Assembly (NCBI RefSeq): GCF_036013935.1
Contig: NZ_CP107902.1
Coordinates: 2,265,001-2,329,000 of the forward strand
DNA length: 64,000 nucleotides
Source of the DNA: Streptomyces sp. NBC_00461
GTDB lineage: Bacteria > Actinomycetota > Actinomycetes > Streptomycetales > Streptomycetaceae
Direction: 5' to 3'
Shown: positions 49,247-57,371 of the stretch, in pieces
Layout: each line of letters starts with the position of its first letter
Numbering within the stretch: position 1 is the stretch's first letter
Notes under the pieces: model-generated
What the model was told of the DNA's origin: nothing
The model's input: only the letters and a program-made list of their open reading frames with translations
Database searches by the model: none
Position numbers and translations under genes: made by a program

Positions 49247-49657
49247 GTGATCGTCCGCTCGTTCAAGGACATCGAAGGCACCGACCGCCATGTGAAGGCC
49301 GCGTCCGGCACGTGGGAGAGCAAACGCATCGTCCTCGCCAAGGAGAGGGTCGGCTTCTCCGTGCACGAGACGATCCTGTACGCGGGTACGGAGACGTCGA
49401 TGTGGTACGCGAACCACATCGAGGCCGTCGTGTGCGTCGAGGGCGAGGCCGAACTCACCGACGACGAGACCGGGCAGAAGTACACCATCACGCCCGGCAC
49501 CATGTACCTCCTCGATGGGCACGAGCGGCACACGATGCGGATCAAGGAGGACTTCCGCTGCATCTGTGTCTTCAACCCGCCCGTGACCGGCCGGGAGGAC
49601 CACGACGAGAACGGGATCTACCCGCTGCTCACCGAACCCGAGCCCGAGGAGGTGTGA
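49247..49657 (+). CDS. ectC: L-ectoine synthase
   Basis: A 136-residue cupin that closes N-gamma-acetyl-diaminobutyrate to ectoine by loss of water. [17 protein letters not shown], the [19 protein letters not shown] metal-binding strand (Glu, His) and [17 protein letters not shown] are diagnostic. GTG start with AAGGAG about 12 nt upstream. Gap of 22 nt from ectB; ectD follows after 7 nt. Confidence 0.97.
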   Translation: MIVRSFKDIEGTDRHVKAASGTWESKRIVLAKERVGFSVHETILYAGTETSMWYANHIEAVVCVEGEAELTDDETGQKYTITPGTMYLLDGHERHTMRIKEDFRCICVFNPPVTGREDHDENGIYPLLTEPEPEEV

Positions 49658-49664
49658 CATCACC

Positions 49665-50555
49665 ATGACCACCACCGTCACCGATCTCTACCCCAGCCGC
49701 GGCGCCACCGAGGTGTCCGTTGCGCGCCAGGACCCCGTCGTCTGGGGCGCCGCCGGCACTCCCGGCCCGATCCCGGCCACCGGTCTCCAGTCGTTCGAGC
49801 GTGATGGCTTCCTCGCCATCGAGCAGCTCATCACGGACGACGAAGTCGCCGTCTACCACCAGGAGTTGGAGCGGCTCATCGCCGACCCGGCGATCCGGGC
49901 GGACGAGCGGTCGATCATCGAGCCGAAGTCCAAGGAGATCCGCTCGGTCTTCGAGGTGCACAGGATCAGCGAGGTGTTCGCCAAGCTCGTGCGCGACGAG
50001 CGGGTCGTCGGCCGGGCCCGGCAGATCCTCGGTTCGGACGTATACGTCCACCAGTCGCGGATCAACGTCAAGCCGGGCTTCGGGGCCAGCGGCTTCTACT
50101 GGCACTCGGACTTCGAGACCTGGCACGCCGAGGACGGCCTGCCCAACATGCGCACGGTGTCCGTCTCGATCGCGCTGACCGAGAACCACGACACCAACGG
50201 CGGCCTCATGATCATGCCGGGGTCGCACCGCACGTTCCTCGGCTGCGCCGGCTCCACGCCGAAGGACAACTACAAGCAGTCGCTGCAGATGCAGGACGCG
50301 GGCACGCCGTCGGACGAGGCGCTGACCAAGATGGCGAGCGAGTACGGCATCAAGCTCTTCACGGGCAAGGCCGGTTCGGCGACCTGGTTCGACTGCAACT
50401 GCATGCACGGCTCGGGCGACAACATCACGCCGTTCCCGCGCAGCAACGTGTTCATCGTGTTCAACAGCGTGGAGAACGAGGCCGTGGAGCCGTTCGCGGC
50501 ACCCGTCCGCCGGCCGGAGTTCATCGGGGCGAGGGACTTCACACCCGTCCGGTGA
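49665..50555 (+). CDS. ectD: Ectoine 5-hydroxylase
   Basis: A 296-residue Fe(II)/2-oxoglutarate dioxygenase that converts ectoine to 5-hydroxyectoine. Iron ligands: His147 and Asp149 in FYWHSDFE, His248 in CMHGSGDN. VHQSRINVKPGFGASG and MIMPGSHRTFLGCAG are EctD signatures. A ribosome site (GAGGAGGTG) lies in the end of ectC. Ends the operon before a 17-bp hairpin. Confidence 0.97.
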   Translation: MTTTVTDLYPSRGATEVSVARQDPVVWGAAGTPGPIPATGLQSFERDGFLAIEQLITDDEVAVYHQELERLIADPAIRADERSIIEPKSKEIRSVFEVHRISEVFAKLVRDERVVGRARQILGSDVYVHQSRINVKPGFGASGFYWHSDFETWHAEDGLPNMRTVSVSIALTENHDTNGGLMIMPGSHRTFLGCAGSTPKDNYKQSLQMQDAGTPSDEALTKMASEYGIKLFTGKAGSATWFDCNCMHGSGDNITPFPRSNVFIVFNSVENEAVEPFAAPVRRPEFIGARDFTPVR

Positions 50556-50565
50556 CCTTCTTCGC

Positions 50566-50614
50566 AGCGGGCGGCGTCACTGGCTTCACAGCCACGACAG
50601 TGACGCCGCCCGCT
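50566..50614. terminator. Bidirectional 17-bp hairpin between ectD and the anti-sigma gene
   Basis: AGCGGGCGGCGTCACTG (50566-50582) pairs perfectly with 50598-50614 around a 15-nt loop. The loop contains the stop codon of the minus-strand anti-sigma/mycothiol gene (50586-50588), so one arm is also coding. It can end transcripts from both sides. Confidence 0.8.
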
Positions 50615-51589
50615 CCAGTACGTCGCGGACGGCGCCCTCGTCCCCCGTGGTGCGGCGCGGCACCTCTCCGGGGGCGTGGCGGCCGCCGACCAGGAAGCAG
50701 AAGTCGACCGGGTCCAGGGCGAGTTCGGCCCGTACCGGTTCGTCCGCCGAGCCCAGCACCCACTGCCCGCCGCCGTCGACGGCGAACAGCACCGGCGGCG
50801 CGGTGGGGCCGAGGGCCAGGCCGAGGATGCGGACGGCCAGCCGCACCAGCCGCACCAGGTGCTCGGCGGGCGGCGGCGGGACGGCGAGGCCGAGGGCGCG
50901 GCCGATGTCGTCGGTGTGGATCCACGCCTCGAAGGCGCGCACCACGAAGTGGTCGGCCACGGGCAGCCGTACCCCCATCAACATCGTTGCCCTGGCGGCC
51001 AGTTCGGGCTCGCGGGCCTCGGGCGCGGCGAGCAGGGCGGCCGCCTGCGCCGCCCAGTCGCCGACCGTCTCCCCGGCGTACGGCCGTGCTCGCGGGCGAT
51101 GACCTCGTCGGTACGGCGGTTCCAGGCATCCTTCCAGTCCGCGTCCTGATCCGCCGGGGAGGCCGGCACGCGTGCCGAGACGCCGAGCCGCCCGGCGAGC
51201 GACTCGTCCGCGGCGAGCAGGTGGGCGACGGTCGCGTGCACGTCCCAGTCGTGCACGACCGGGGTGCCCCAGCGGCCCTCAGCCTCGGGCAGCAGCGCCC
51301 TGAGCCCGGCGACGGCCGCGGCATAGGGGGCGGCGTGCGCGGCGACACGGGGCGCGGCGGGGCGGGTGCGCAGGGCGGCGGACAGGACGTCGCCGTGAAG
51401 CCTTCCGCCGGTGCCGTCCGACGGCGGCCCGTCCAGCAGTCGTATCGTCTCGCGCAGCCGCTGCGCCTCCGCCGCGCAGCTCGGGCACTCGGCCAGGTGA
51501 CGCGGAACGGTCTCCTGTTCGGCGGGAGGCAGCGCGCCGAAGGCCCAGGCGGCCAGCAGGTCGCGTACGCCGTCATGCTCGGTGGTCAC
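50586..51589 (-). pseudogene. Zinc-finger anti-sigma / maleylpyruvate isomerase-like gene, frameshifted
   Basis: The N-terminus encodes an anti-sigma zinc finger, HLAECPSCAAE (His31, Cys35, Cys38), then a DinB/mycothiol-dependent isomerase-like domain (WDVHATVAHLLAADE, about 114-128). At about 51071-51076 (a CCCCGG run) the frame breaks: upstream the frame reads REHGRTP then garbage, while another frame resumes with ETVGDWAAQAAALL and runs to SLSWL at 50586. One missing base explains it. The intact protein would be about 334 residues. It follows the ECF sigma gene by 24 nt, as anti-sigma genes do. It could also be a sequencing error. Confidence 0.85.
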
Positions 51590-51613
51590 TACCCGCCTCC
51601 TTCCCTGTGGCCA

Positions 51614-52219
51614 TCATGCGCCCCTTTCCAGCGCCGGGTCGGGAGGGTCGGCCAAAGTCTCGGCCAAGGTGCGTAAAGCCGTGCGCAGACGGGTCTTGGC
51701 AGTGCCCTCGGGAATGCCGAGTTCGACGGCGGCCTGCCGGTAGGTGCGGCCCGCGAAGTAGGCCAGGTGCACCACCTCCCGCTGGGGCCGCCGGAGTTCG
51801 GCGACGGCCGAGTGCAGCCGGAGGGAGCGTTCGCGGTCGACGATCGTCCCGTCGGGGCCGGGGGCGGCGTCGGGGATGGCCTGCAGCGCGGAGTCGTCGG
51901 CGTCGGCGTCCTTGCGGTGCCGGGCCTCGCTGCGCACCCAGTCCACGGCCCGCCGGTGGGCGAGCACGGACAGCCAGGTGCGCAGCGAGCCCCGGTCCGC
52001 GTCGTAGGCGTAGGGCCTGCTCCACAGCTGGGCGAAGACCTCCTGTGCCACGTCCTCGGCGGCGGCCGCACTGCGGGTGACCCGCACGGCGACCCGCCGC
52101 ACCAGGGGGCCGTACGCCCTGTACACCTCGGCCAGCGCGGACTCGTCCCCGTACACCAGCCGCCGGTGCAGCTCCGCGTCGGCGGGCTGCGGTACGGGGT
52201 TACCGCCCGTGGACTCCAC
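51614..52219 (-). CDS. ECF RNA polymerase sigma factor (SigK-like)
   Basis: A 201-residue ECF sigma. Region 2 spans about 30-100 (EVYRAYGPLVRRVAVRV, the AAEDVAQEVFAQLW motif, RGSLRTWLSVLAHRRAVDW), and region 4 about 130-185 (REVVHLAYFAGRTYRQAAVELGIPEGTAKTRL HTH). The GTG at 52219 has GGAAGGG upstream; the longer frame is not coding. Paired with a zinc-finger anti-sigma gene that is frameshifted here, so this factor may be unrestrained. Confidence 0.9.
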   Translation of the reverse strand: MESTGGNPVPQPADAELHRRLVYGDESALAEVYRAYGPLVRRVAVRVTRSAAAAEDVAQEVFAQLWSRPYAYDADRGSLRTWLSVLAHRRAVDWVRSEARHRKDADADDSALQAIPDAAPGPDGTIVDRERSLRLHSAVAELRRPQREVVHLAYFAGRTYRQAAVELGIPEGTAKTRLRTALRTLAETLADPPDPALERGA

Positions 52220-52259
52220 GTGCCCTTCCTGGCGTCCCGGCCGGGACCGCGCCAGTGGT

Positions 52260-53312
52260 TCAGGGAGACAGGACGTCCAGCAGGCGGTCGACATCGGCGG
52301 GTGTGTTGTACAGATGGAAGGCCGCGCGCAGGTTGCCCGCGCGGTCGGAGACCTCCACCCCGGCGGCACTCAACTCGCCCTGGCGGCGCCCGAGTCCCGG
52401 TACGGCGACGATCGGCGAGCCGGGGGAGGGGACGCTCTGGTGGCCGAGGGAGGCCAGGCCCGCGCGGAAGCGGTCGGCGAGGGCGAGGTCGTGGGCGCGT
52501 ACGGCGTCCGTGCCGAGTTCCTCCAGCAGTTCGAGGGAGTGGCGGGCGCCCGCGTAGGAGAAGAGGGCGGGGCTCTCGTCGAACCGCCGGGCGGAGTGGG
52601 CGAGTTCGTCGATGGGGCCGTAGCACGCGTCCCAGGGGTGCTCGCCCGCCACCCAGCCGGCGAACAGCGGGGTGAGTCCCCCGAGGTCCTCAGGGACGAC
52701 CAGGAAGGCCACGCCCCGAGGGCAGACGAGCCACTTGAAGCCGACGCAGGCGGAGTAGTCGTAGGCGTCCGCGTCGAAGTCCAGCCAGCCGGCGGCCTGG
52801 GACGCGTCCACGTACGTACGCGCCCCGTGCTCGCGCGCCGCCTCCCGGATCGCGGACAGGTCGGCCACCCGGCCGTCGGCGGACTGCGCCGCGCTGACCG
52901 CGACCAGGGCGGTGCCGGGCCGCACCGACTCGGCGATCCGCTCCAGTGGCACGATCCGCACCTTGAGGTCGGACCGGACGTGGAAGGGGTTCACCACGGA
53001 GCTGAAGTCGCCCTCGGCGGTGAGGACTTCGGCGCCCTCCGGGAGGGAGGCGGCGATCAGTCCGCTGTAGACGGCGACGGAGGCCCCGGCCGCCACCCGG
53101 CGCTCGGGGACGCCGACGAGCCGCGCGTAGGAGGCACGGCTCGCCTCGACGTCCGCGAACATGTCGGTCGGGTCTCCGACCGCGGCCGCCGCCACGGCGG
53201 TGCGCATGGCGGCCACGGTGCGCGCCGGTAGCAGCCCGGTGCTCGCGGTGTTCAGATAGGTCTTCTTCGGGGCGAACTCGGCACGGACGCTGCTCTCGAA
53301 GGTCGTCTCCAT
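52260..53312 (-). CDS. Class V-fold PLP-dependent enzyme (aminotransferase/lyase)
   Basis: A 350-residue protein of the cysteine-desulfurase/kynureninase-like group. YLNTASTGLLP near the start, TYVDASQAAGWLDFD (Asp), and the PLP lysine in SACVGFKWLVCPRG mark the fold. The reaction is unknown; relatives include isopenicillin-N epimerase-like enzymes and hercynylcysteine lyases. ATG 53312 is preferred over the one 12 codons upstream, which reads through the promoter. A perfect palindrome sits about 55-67 nt upstream. Confidence 0.82.
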   Translation of the reverse strand: METTFESSVRAEFAPKKTYLNTASTGLLPARTVAAMRTAVAAAAVGDPTDMFADVEASRASYARLVGVPERRVAAGASVAVYSGLIAASLPEGAEVLTAEGDFSSVVNPFHVRSDLKVRIVPLERIAESVRPGTALVAVSAAQSADGRVADLSAIREAAREHGARTYVDASQAAGWLDFDADAYDYSACVGFKWLVCPRGVAFLVVPEDLGGLTPLFAGWVAGEHPWDACYGPIDELAHSARRFDESPALFSYAGARHSLELLEELGTDAVRAHDLALADRFRAGLASLGHQSVPSPGSPIVAVPGLGRRQGELSAAGVEVSDRAGNLRAAFHLYNTPADVDRLLDVLSP

Positions 53313-53366
53313 GGCTCCACTGTGAGCCCGGGAGAAGTCATAGTCCATTGCCGATTTATACGTGGT

Positions 53367-53379
53367 ACCGCTAAGCGGT
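53367..53379. promoter_or_regulatory. Palindrome upstream of the PLP enzyme gene
   Basis: ACCGCT-A-AGCGGT (53367-53379) is a perfect inverted repeat with a one-base centre, flanked by TTATA-rich DNA on both sides (53357-53386). It lies between the end of the dsbA-like gene and the start of the PLP enzyme, both minus strand. Too tight for a terminator hairpin; more like an operator. Confidence 0.4.
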
Positions 53380-53408
53380 GCTTATAGATCCGCCCCCACC
53401 TGCACGTA

Positions 53409-54134
53409 TCAGTGCTGCGGCACCGCGCACCCGTCCGGGCCGCATGCCTCCGCGCCGCCCGCTGCGCCTTCGTCGAGCAGCTTCAGCGGCGAGCGCTCGC
53501 CCCACGCCTGGGTCAGCGCCTGGGTGAAGACCTCGGCGGGCTGGGCGCCGGAGACGCCGAACTTGCGGTCGAGGACGAAGAAGGGCACGCCGTTCGCACC
53601 GAGTTCGGCGGCCTCGCGCTCGTCGGCGCGGACCTCGTCGGCGTACGCGGCCGGGTCGGCGAGCACCTTGCGGGCGTCCTCGGCCGCAAGGCCGGCGGCC
53701 ACGGCCAGCTCCACCAGCCGTTCGTCGCCCTCGGTGAACAGCGACCGCTCCTCGGCGAAGTTCGCCTTGTACAGGGCCTGGATGAGTTCGTCCTGCCGGC
53801 CCTGCTCCTTGGCGAGGTGCAGCAGGCGGTGCATGTCGAACGTGTTGCCGTGGTCGCGGTCCCGGGTGCGGTACTCCAGGCCCTCGGCGGCGGCCTGCGT
53901 GCCCAGGTTCTCCTCGCCCGCCTGCGCCTGCGCCGCGCTCATGCCGTACTTCTTGGTGAGCATGGTGATCACCGGCTGGACGTCACCCTTGGCGCGGCCC
54001 GGGTCCAGCTCGAAGGAGCGGTGCACCACCTCGACCTGGTCGCGGTGCGGGAAGGCGTCGAGGGCCTTCTCGAAGCGGGCCTTGCCCACGTAGCACCACG
54101 GGCACGCTATGTCCGACCAGATCTCGACCTTCAT
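53409..54134 (-). CDS. DsbA-family (FrnE-type) oxidoreductase
   Basis: A 241-residue cytoplasmic thioredoxin-fold protein. CPWCYVGK (11-18) is the active-site motif, and the cis-Pro loop is GVPFFVLDRKFGVSGAQ. The helical insertion and C-terminal Cys pair (ACGPDGCAVPQH) match FrnE-like proteins, disulfide isomerases or polyketide tailoring relatives. No signal peptide. Single gene on the minus strand; 68 nt after the acetyltransferase gene. Confidence 0.9.
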   Translation of the reverse strand: MKVEIWSDIACPWCYVGKARFEKALDAFPHRDQVEVVHRSFELDPGRAKGDVQPVITMLTKKYGMSAAQAQAGEENLGTQAAAEGLEYRTRDRDHGNTFDMHRLLHLAKEQGRQDELIQALYKANFAEERSLFTEGDERLVELAVAAGLAAEDARKVLADPAAYADEVRADEREAAELGANGVPFFVLDRKFGVSGAQPAEVFTQALTQAWGERSPLKLLDEGAAGGAEACGPDGCAVPQH

Positions 54135-54202
54135 GTTCTCTCCAGCTCGTACGGGTACGGAGGTCCCCTCCGCCGAGTGGATGAACGTTCAAGCAGCGAG
54201 GA

Positions 54203-54709
54203 TCATTCCCCGGGCACCGCATACCGCAGGTACCGGTGATGGTCCCCGGGCGTCGGCGGGTTCTCCGGGTCCGGGATCCAGCCCTGGCCGGCGTAGAAGG
54301 CCTGGGCGCGCTCGTTGTCCACGTGCACGTCGAGGACGGCCGTGTGTCTGCCGTCGGCCTGCCACTGCTCGACGCATGCGGCGTGCAGGGCCGTGCCGAC
54401 GCCGGAGCGCCACTGGTCGGGTTCGACGTGGAACTGGAACAGCTTGACCGTTTCTGCGGGGGCGCCGTCCGCGGTGCGGAACGAGGCGATGCCGACCAGG
54501 CGGGCGTCGCGCACCGCGCACAGCACCTGGCCTTCGGGCCGCTCGATGGCCCGGCTCCAGGCGGCCGGCCAGTCGTGGCCGTCGTCCGGGAGGCCGTCCG
54601 GGTAGTAGGTGGAGCGGGCGCGCACGTGCAGCGCGGCGACGGCCGCGGATTCCGCCGCCAGGGCGGTTCTGATCACCAGGGAGTCGACGGTCCGGTTCGC
54701 TCTGATCAT
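54203..54709 (-). CDS. GNAT-family N-acetyltransferase
   Basis: A 168-residue GNAT. The acetyl-CoA loop is VEPDQWRSGVGTALH (about 97-111), followed by LDVHVDNERAQAFYAGQGW, typical of the family. Substrate unknown. The ATG at 54709 lies within the stop of the GlxA-type regulator gene (ATGA), so it is translated by coupling and probably belongs to that regulator's unit. Confidence 0.85.
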   Translation of the reverse strand: MIRANRTVDSLVIRTALAAESAAVAALHVRARSTYYPDGLPDDGHDWPAAWSRAIERPEGQVLCAVRDARLVGIASFRTADGAPAETVKLFQFHVEPDQWRSGVGTALHAACVEQWQADGRHTAVLDVHVDNERAQAFYAGQGWIPDPENPPTPGDHHRYLRYAVPGE

Positions 54710-55701
54710 GCAGCGGAGGACGTGCCCTCGGCGATCGCGGTTCCCAGCCGGGTGAACTGCACCCGGTACGCGCTCGGCGTCAGACCCGTCCGGCGCACCA
54801 CGTGGGCACGCAGCGAGTCGGCCGTGCCCAGACCGCAGGCTCGGGCCACCTGGTCCATGGGCAGGGTGGTGCTCTCCAGGAGTTCCCTGGCACGCTCGAT
54901 GCGCTGGTGCAGCAGCCACTGCAGGGGGCTGACACCGCTCTCGGCGTGGAAGCGGCGGGTGAGCGTGCGGACCGAGACTCCCGCGTGGCGGGCCAGGTCG
55001 GTCAGGGTGAGGGGCTTGTCGAGGTTGCGCATGGCCCAGCCGCGGGTGTCGGCGCAGGCATGGCCGCGCTCGGGCGGCAGCGGAGTGTGGGCGAACTGGG
55101 TCTGGCCGCCGGGCCGTACGGGCGCCACCAGGGTGAGGCGGGCGACCTCGTTGGCGACGGCGGCGCCGTAGTCGGTGCGGATGACGTGCAGGCAGAGGTC
55201 GATGCCGGCGGCGTAACCGGACGCCGTGACGTACGGGCCGTCCTGGACGTACAGCACGTCACCCTGGAGGTCGACCTGCGGGTACCGTCTGCGCAGCTCC
55301 TCGGCGTGCGCCCAGTACGTCGTGGCCCTGCGGCCCTGGAGCAGGCCCGCCTCGGCGAGCTGGAAGGCGCCGGTGCACAGGGACGCGATCCGCTTTCCGG
55401 CGTCGTCCGCCTCGCGCACGGCGGCCACGATCCGCGGGTCCGGCTCGTAGGGCGCACCGGTGCCCGCGACGACCACCGTGTCCGCCTCCAGCACGGCCCC
55501 GAGACCGTGGCGCACGTACAGGTCGATCCCTGCGCTGGTGGGAACCGGCCCCGGCTCGGCGGTGCAGATGACCACCTCGTAGCCCGGCCGCCCCTCCACC
55601 CGGACCTTGCCGAACAGCAGCTCGGGGATGGCCAGGTTGAACATCGAGACGGGCGACGGCGCGATCACCGCGATGCGGTGCGGGACGAGCTCCTCGGACA
55701 T
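54706..55701 (-). CDS. GlxA/AraC-family transcriptional regulator (DJ-1 plus AraC HTH)
   Basis: A 331-residue regulator. The N-terminal DJ-1/PfpI-like domain (about 10-190) has RIASLCTGAFQLAEAGLL, and the C-terminal AraC domain (about 225-315) has LTLTDLARHAGVSVRTLTRRF and LPMDQVARACGLGTADSLRAHV. Such proteins bind small molecules and control nearby genes, here most likely the divergent MFS gene and its own unit. ATG 55701 has GGAGG 8 nt upstream; a codon at 55722 is an alternative. The 70-bp gap to the MFS gene is the likely target. Confidence 0.9.
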   Translation of the reverse strand: MSEELVPHRIAVIAPSPVSMFNLAIPELLFGKVRVEGRPGYEVVICTAEPGPVPTSAGIDLYVRHGLGAVLEADTVVVAGTGAPYEPDPRIVAAVREADDAGKRIASLCTGAFQLAEAGLLQGRRATTYWAHAEELRRRYPQVDLQGDVLYVQDGPYVTASGYAAGIDLCLHVIRTDYGAAVANEVARLTLVAPVRPGGQTQFAHTPLPPERGHACADTRGWAMRNLDKPLTLTDLARHAGVSVRTLTRRFHAESGVSPLQWLLHQRIERARELLESTTLPMDQVARACGLGTADSLRAHVVRRTGLTPSAYRVQFTRLGTAIAEGTSSAA

Positions 55702-55771
55702 GGCCAGAACCTCCGGATGCATGGCATTCAGGCCACTACTGTACGACGCCGGGGATCCACAGCATGGACGC

Positions 55772-57139
55772 ATGACGACGAACCAGATCGCGAGGCGCGA
55801 TGAACTCGCCTCCCCAGAACGCGAGTTGCAGCCCAAGAGGCCCTCCCCCGCGCTCACCCTCACCGCCGCGCTCCTCGGCTTCGCGCTGATCTGCCTCGAC
55901 GCGTCCGTGGTGAACGTGGCCCTGCCCGCGATCGGCTCCTCCCTCGGCGGCGGAATGGCCGGCCTGCAGTGGGCGGTGGATGCCTACACCCTGCCGTTCG
56001 CCGCGCTGATGCTGTCCACCGGCGCCTTCTCGGACCGGGCGGGGGCGAGCCGTGCCTTCGCGCTCGGAACCACGGTCTTCACGCTCGCCTCGGCGGCCTG
56101 CGGACTGGCGCCGAACCTGGCGGCCCTCATCGGGGCCCGGGTGGTGCAGGGCATCGCGGCGGCCGTGGTGCTCCCGGCCTCGCTCGCGCTGGTGCGACAG
56201 GCGTTTCCCGAACCGGCGCGGCGGGCGCGGGCGGTGGCCACGTGGGCGGCGGGCGGTTCGACGGCGGTGGCGTTGGGTCCGGTGGCGGGCGGTCTGCTGA
56301 CCACGGCCTGGGACTGGCGCGGGATCTTCTTCGTCAATCTGCCGCTGGGGGCGCTGATCCTGGCCCTGCTGGTACGGGCCCCGCGCTCGGAGCGCCGGCC
56401 GGCACCGCTGGATCTGCCGGGGCAGGTGACGGCGGTCGTGGCGCTGACGGCCCTCACGTTCGCGGTGATCGAGGGTGGCGCGGCCGGGTGGGCGGCGCTT
56501 GCCGTGGCCGTCGCGGCGGCCGTCGTGTTCTGGCGGGTCGAGGCCCGCAGCCCTCATCCGGTCGTGCCGCTCGGCCTGTTCCGCAATCGGACGGTGGCCG
56601 TGGCGGTCGCCGCGGGAGCGGCGGTGAGCGTGGCCTTCTACAGCGTGGTGTTCGTCTTCTCGCTCTTCTTCCAGCAGGTCCAGGGCTTGTCCGCGCTCCG
56701 CGCCGGGCTGGCGTTCCTGCCCATGACGGGCCTGATCGCGGTGACGAACCTGGTGGCGGGCAAGCTCGCGGGGCGCTACGGCGCGCGGCTGCCGATGCTG
56801 GTGGGGCAGGCGCTGGCGGTCGTAGGGCTGCTCGTCCTGCTGTACGTCGACGCCGGCACGTCTTCCGTGCTGGTGGCCGTGCTGCTCGTGCCGCTGGCGC
56901 TGGGGTGCGCGCTGGCGGTGCCGCCGCTGACCGCCGTGATGATGGATGCGGTGGCGGTGGAGCGGGCGGGGCTGGCGGCCGGTGTGCTCAACGCTGCGCG
57001 GCAGGTGGCGGGGGGCCTTGGGATTGCCGTCTTCGGGACGCTGGTGTCCGGGGGGTTCGCGGAGGGGATGCGGTTGGCGTTGGTGATCAGTGCGGGGGCG
57101 CTCGTGCTGACGGGTGCGGCTACGTCTCGGTTGCGGTAG
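55772..57139 (+). CDS. MFS efflux transporter (DHA2 type)
   Basis: A 455-residue membrane protein of the EmrB/QacA (14-helix) kind. LDASVVNVALPAIGSSLG is the DHA2 motif D region, DRAGASRAFALG a motif A-like loop, and GPVAGGLLTTAWDWRGIFFVNLP motif C. Probably exports a drug or metabolite with H+. The last 40 residues are rich in Ala/Gly/Leu. Divergent from the GlxA-type regulator, which likely controls it. ATG 55772 was chosen as the first after the regulator's promoter; no better ribosome site is seen upstream. Confidence 0.88.
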   Translation: MTTNQIARRDELASPERELQPKRPSPALTLTAALLGFALICLDASVVNVALPAIGSSLGGGMAGLQWAVDAYTLPFAALMLSTGAFSDRAGASRAFALGTTVFTLASAACGLAPNLAALIGARVVQGIAAAVVLPASLALVRQAFPEPARRARAVATWAAGGSTAVALGPVAGGLLTTAWDWRGIFFVNLPLGALILALLVRAPRSERRPAPLDLPGQVTAVVALTALTFAVIEGGAAGWAALAVAVAAAVVFWRVEARSPHPVVPLGLFRNRTVAVAVAAGAAVSVAFYSVVFVFSLFFQQVQGLSALRAGLAFLPMTGLIAVTNLVAGKLAGRYGARLPMLVGQALAVVGLLVLLYVDAGTSSVLVAVLLVPLALGCALAVPPLTAVMMDAVAVERAGLAAGVLNAARQVAGGLGIAVFGTLVSGGFAEGMRLALVISAGALVLTGAATSRLR

Positions 57140-57142
57140 TGC

Positions 57143-57211
57143 TGGGGGCTGCCGCCCCCAGACCCCCGCTTCGGCCCTGAAGGGGCCTCGTCCTCAAACG
57201 CCGGACGGGCT
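57143..57211 (+). repeat. GC-rich Streptomyces intergenic repeat element
   Basis: TGGGGGCTGC plus CGCCCCCAGACCCCCGC, then CGGCCCTGAAGGGGCC, TCGTCCTCAAAC and GACGGGCTGA. It contains two hairpins (GGGGGCTGCCGCCCCC and GGCCCTGAAGGGGCC). The same element occurs within cobB. It starts right after the MFS stop, so may act as its terminator. Confidence 0.75.
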
Positions 57212-57370
57212 GAATTGCAGCGACCGGCGTCCCCGAAGAACCGACGGGCTGAGTTGCAGCGGCCTGCGGCTCCGAAGAACCGACAGGCTGAGTTGCAGCC
57301 GCCGACGTCCCCGAACAACCGACAGGCTGAGTTGCAGTGGCCGGCGGCTCCGAAGAAACCGACGGGCTGA
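57204..57370 (+). repeat. 39-bp minisatellite
   Basis: The core GACRGGCTGA recurs at 57204, 57243, 57282, 57321 and 57361 (spacings 39, 39, 39, 40), with the conserved TTGCAG after it and CCGAAGAAC before the next core. The first core is the tail of the adjoining intergenic repeat, so the array grew from it. It is non-coding, between the MFS stop and the DUF1349 gene end. Confidence 0.92.
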
Positions 57371-57371
57371 G

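Noticed and set aside
57140..57370. CRISPR-like array
   Set aside because: The 39-bp units are repeated throughout with no variable spacers and no cas genes; it is a minisatellite.
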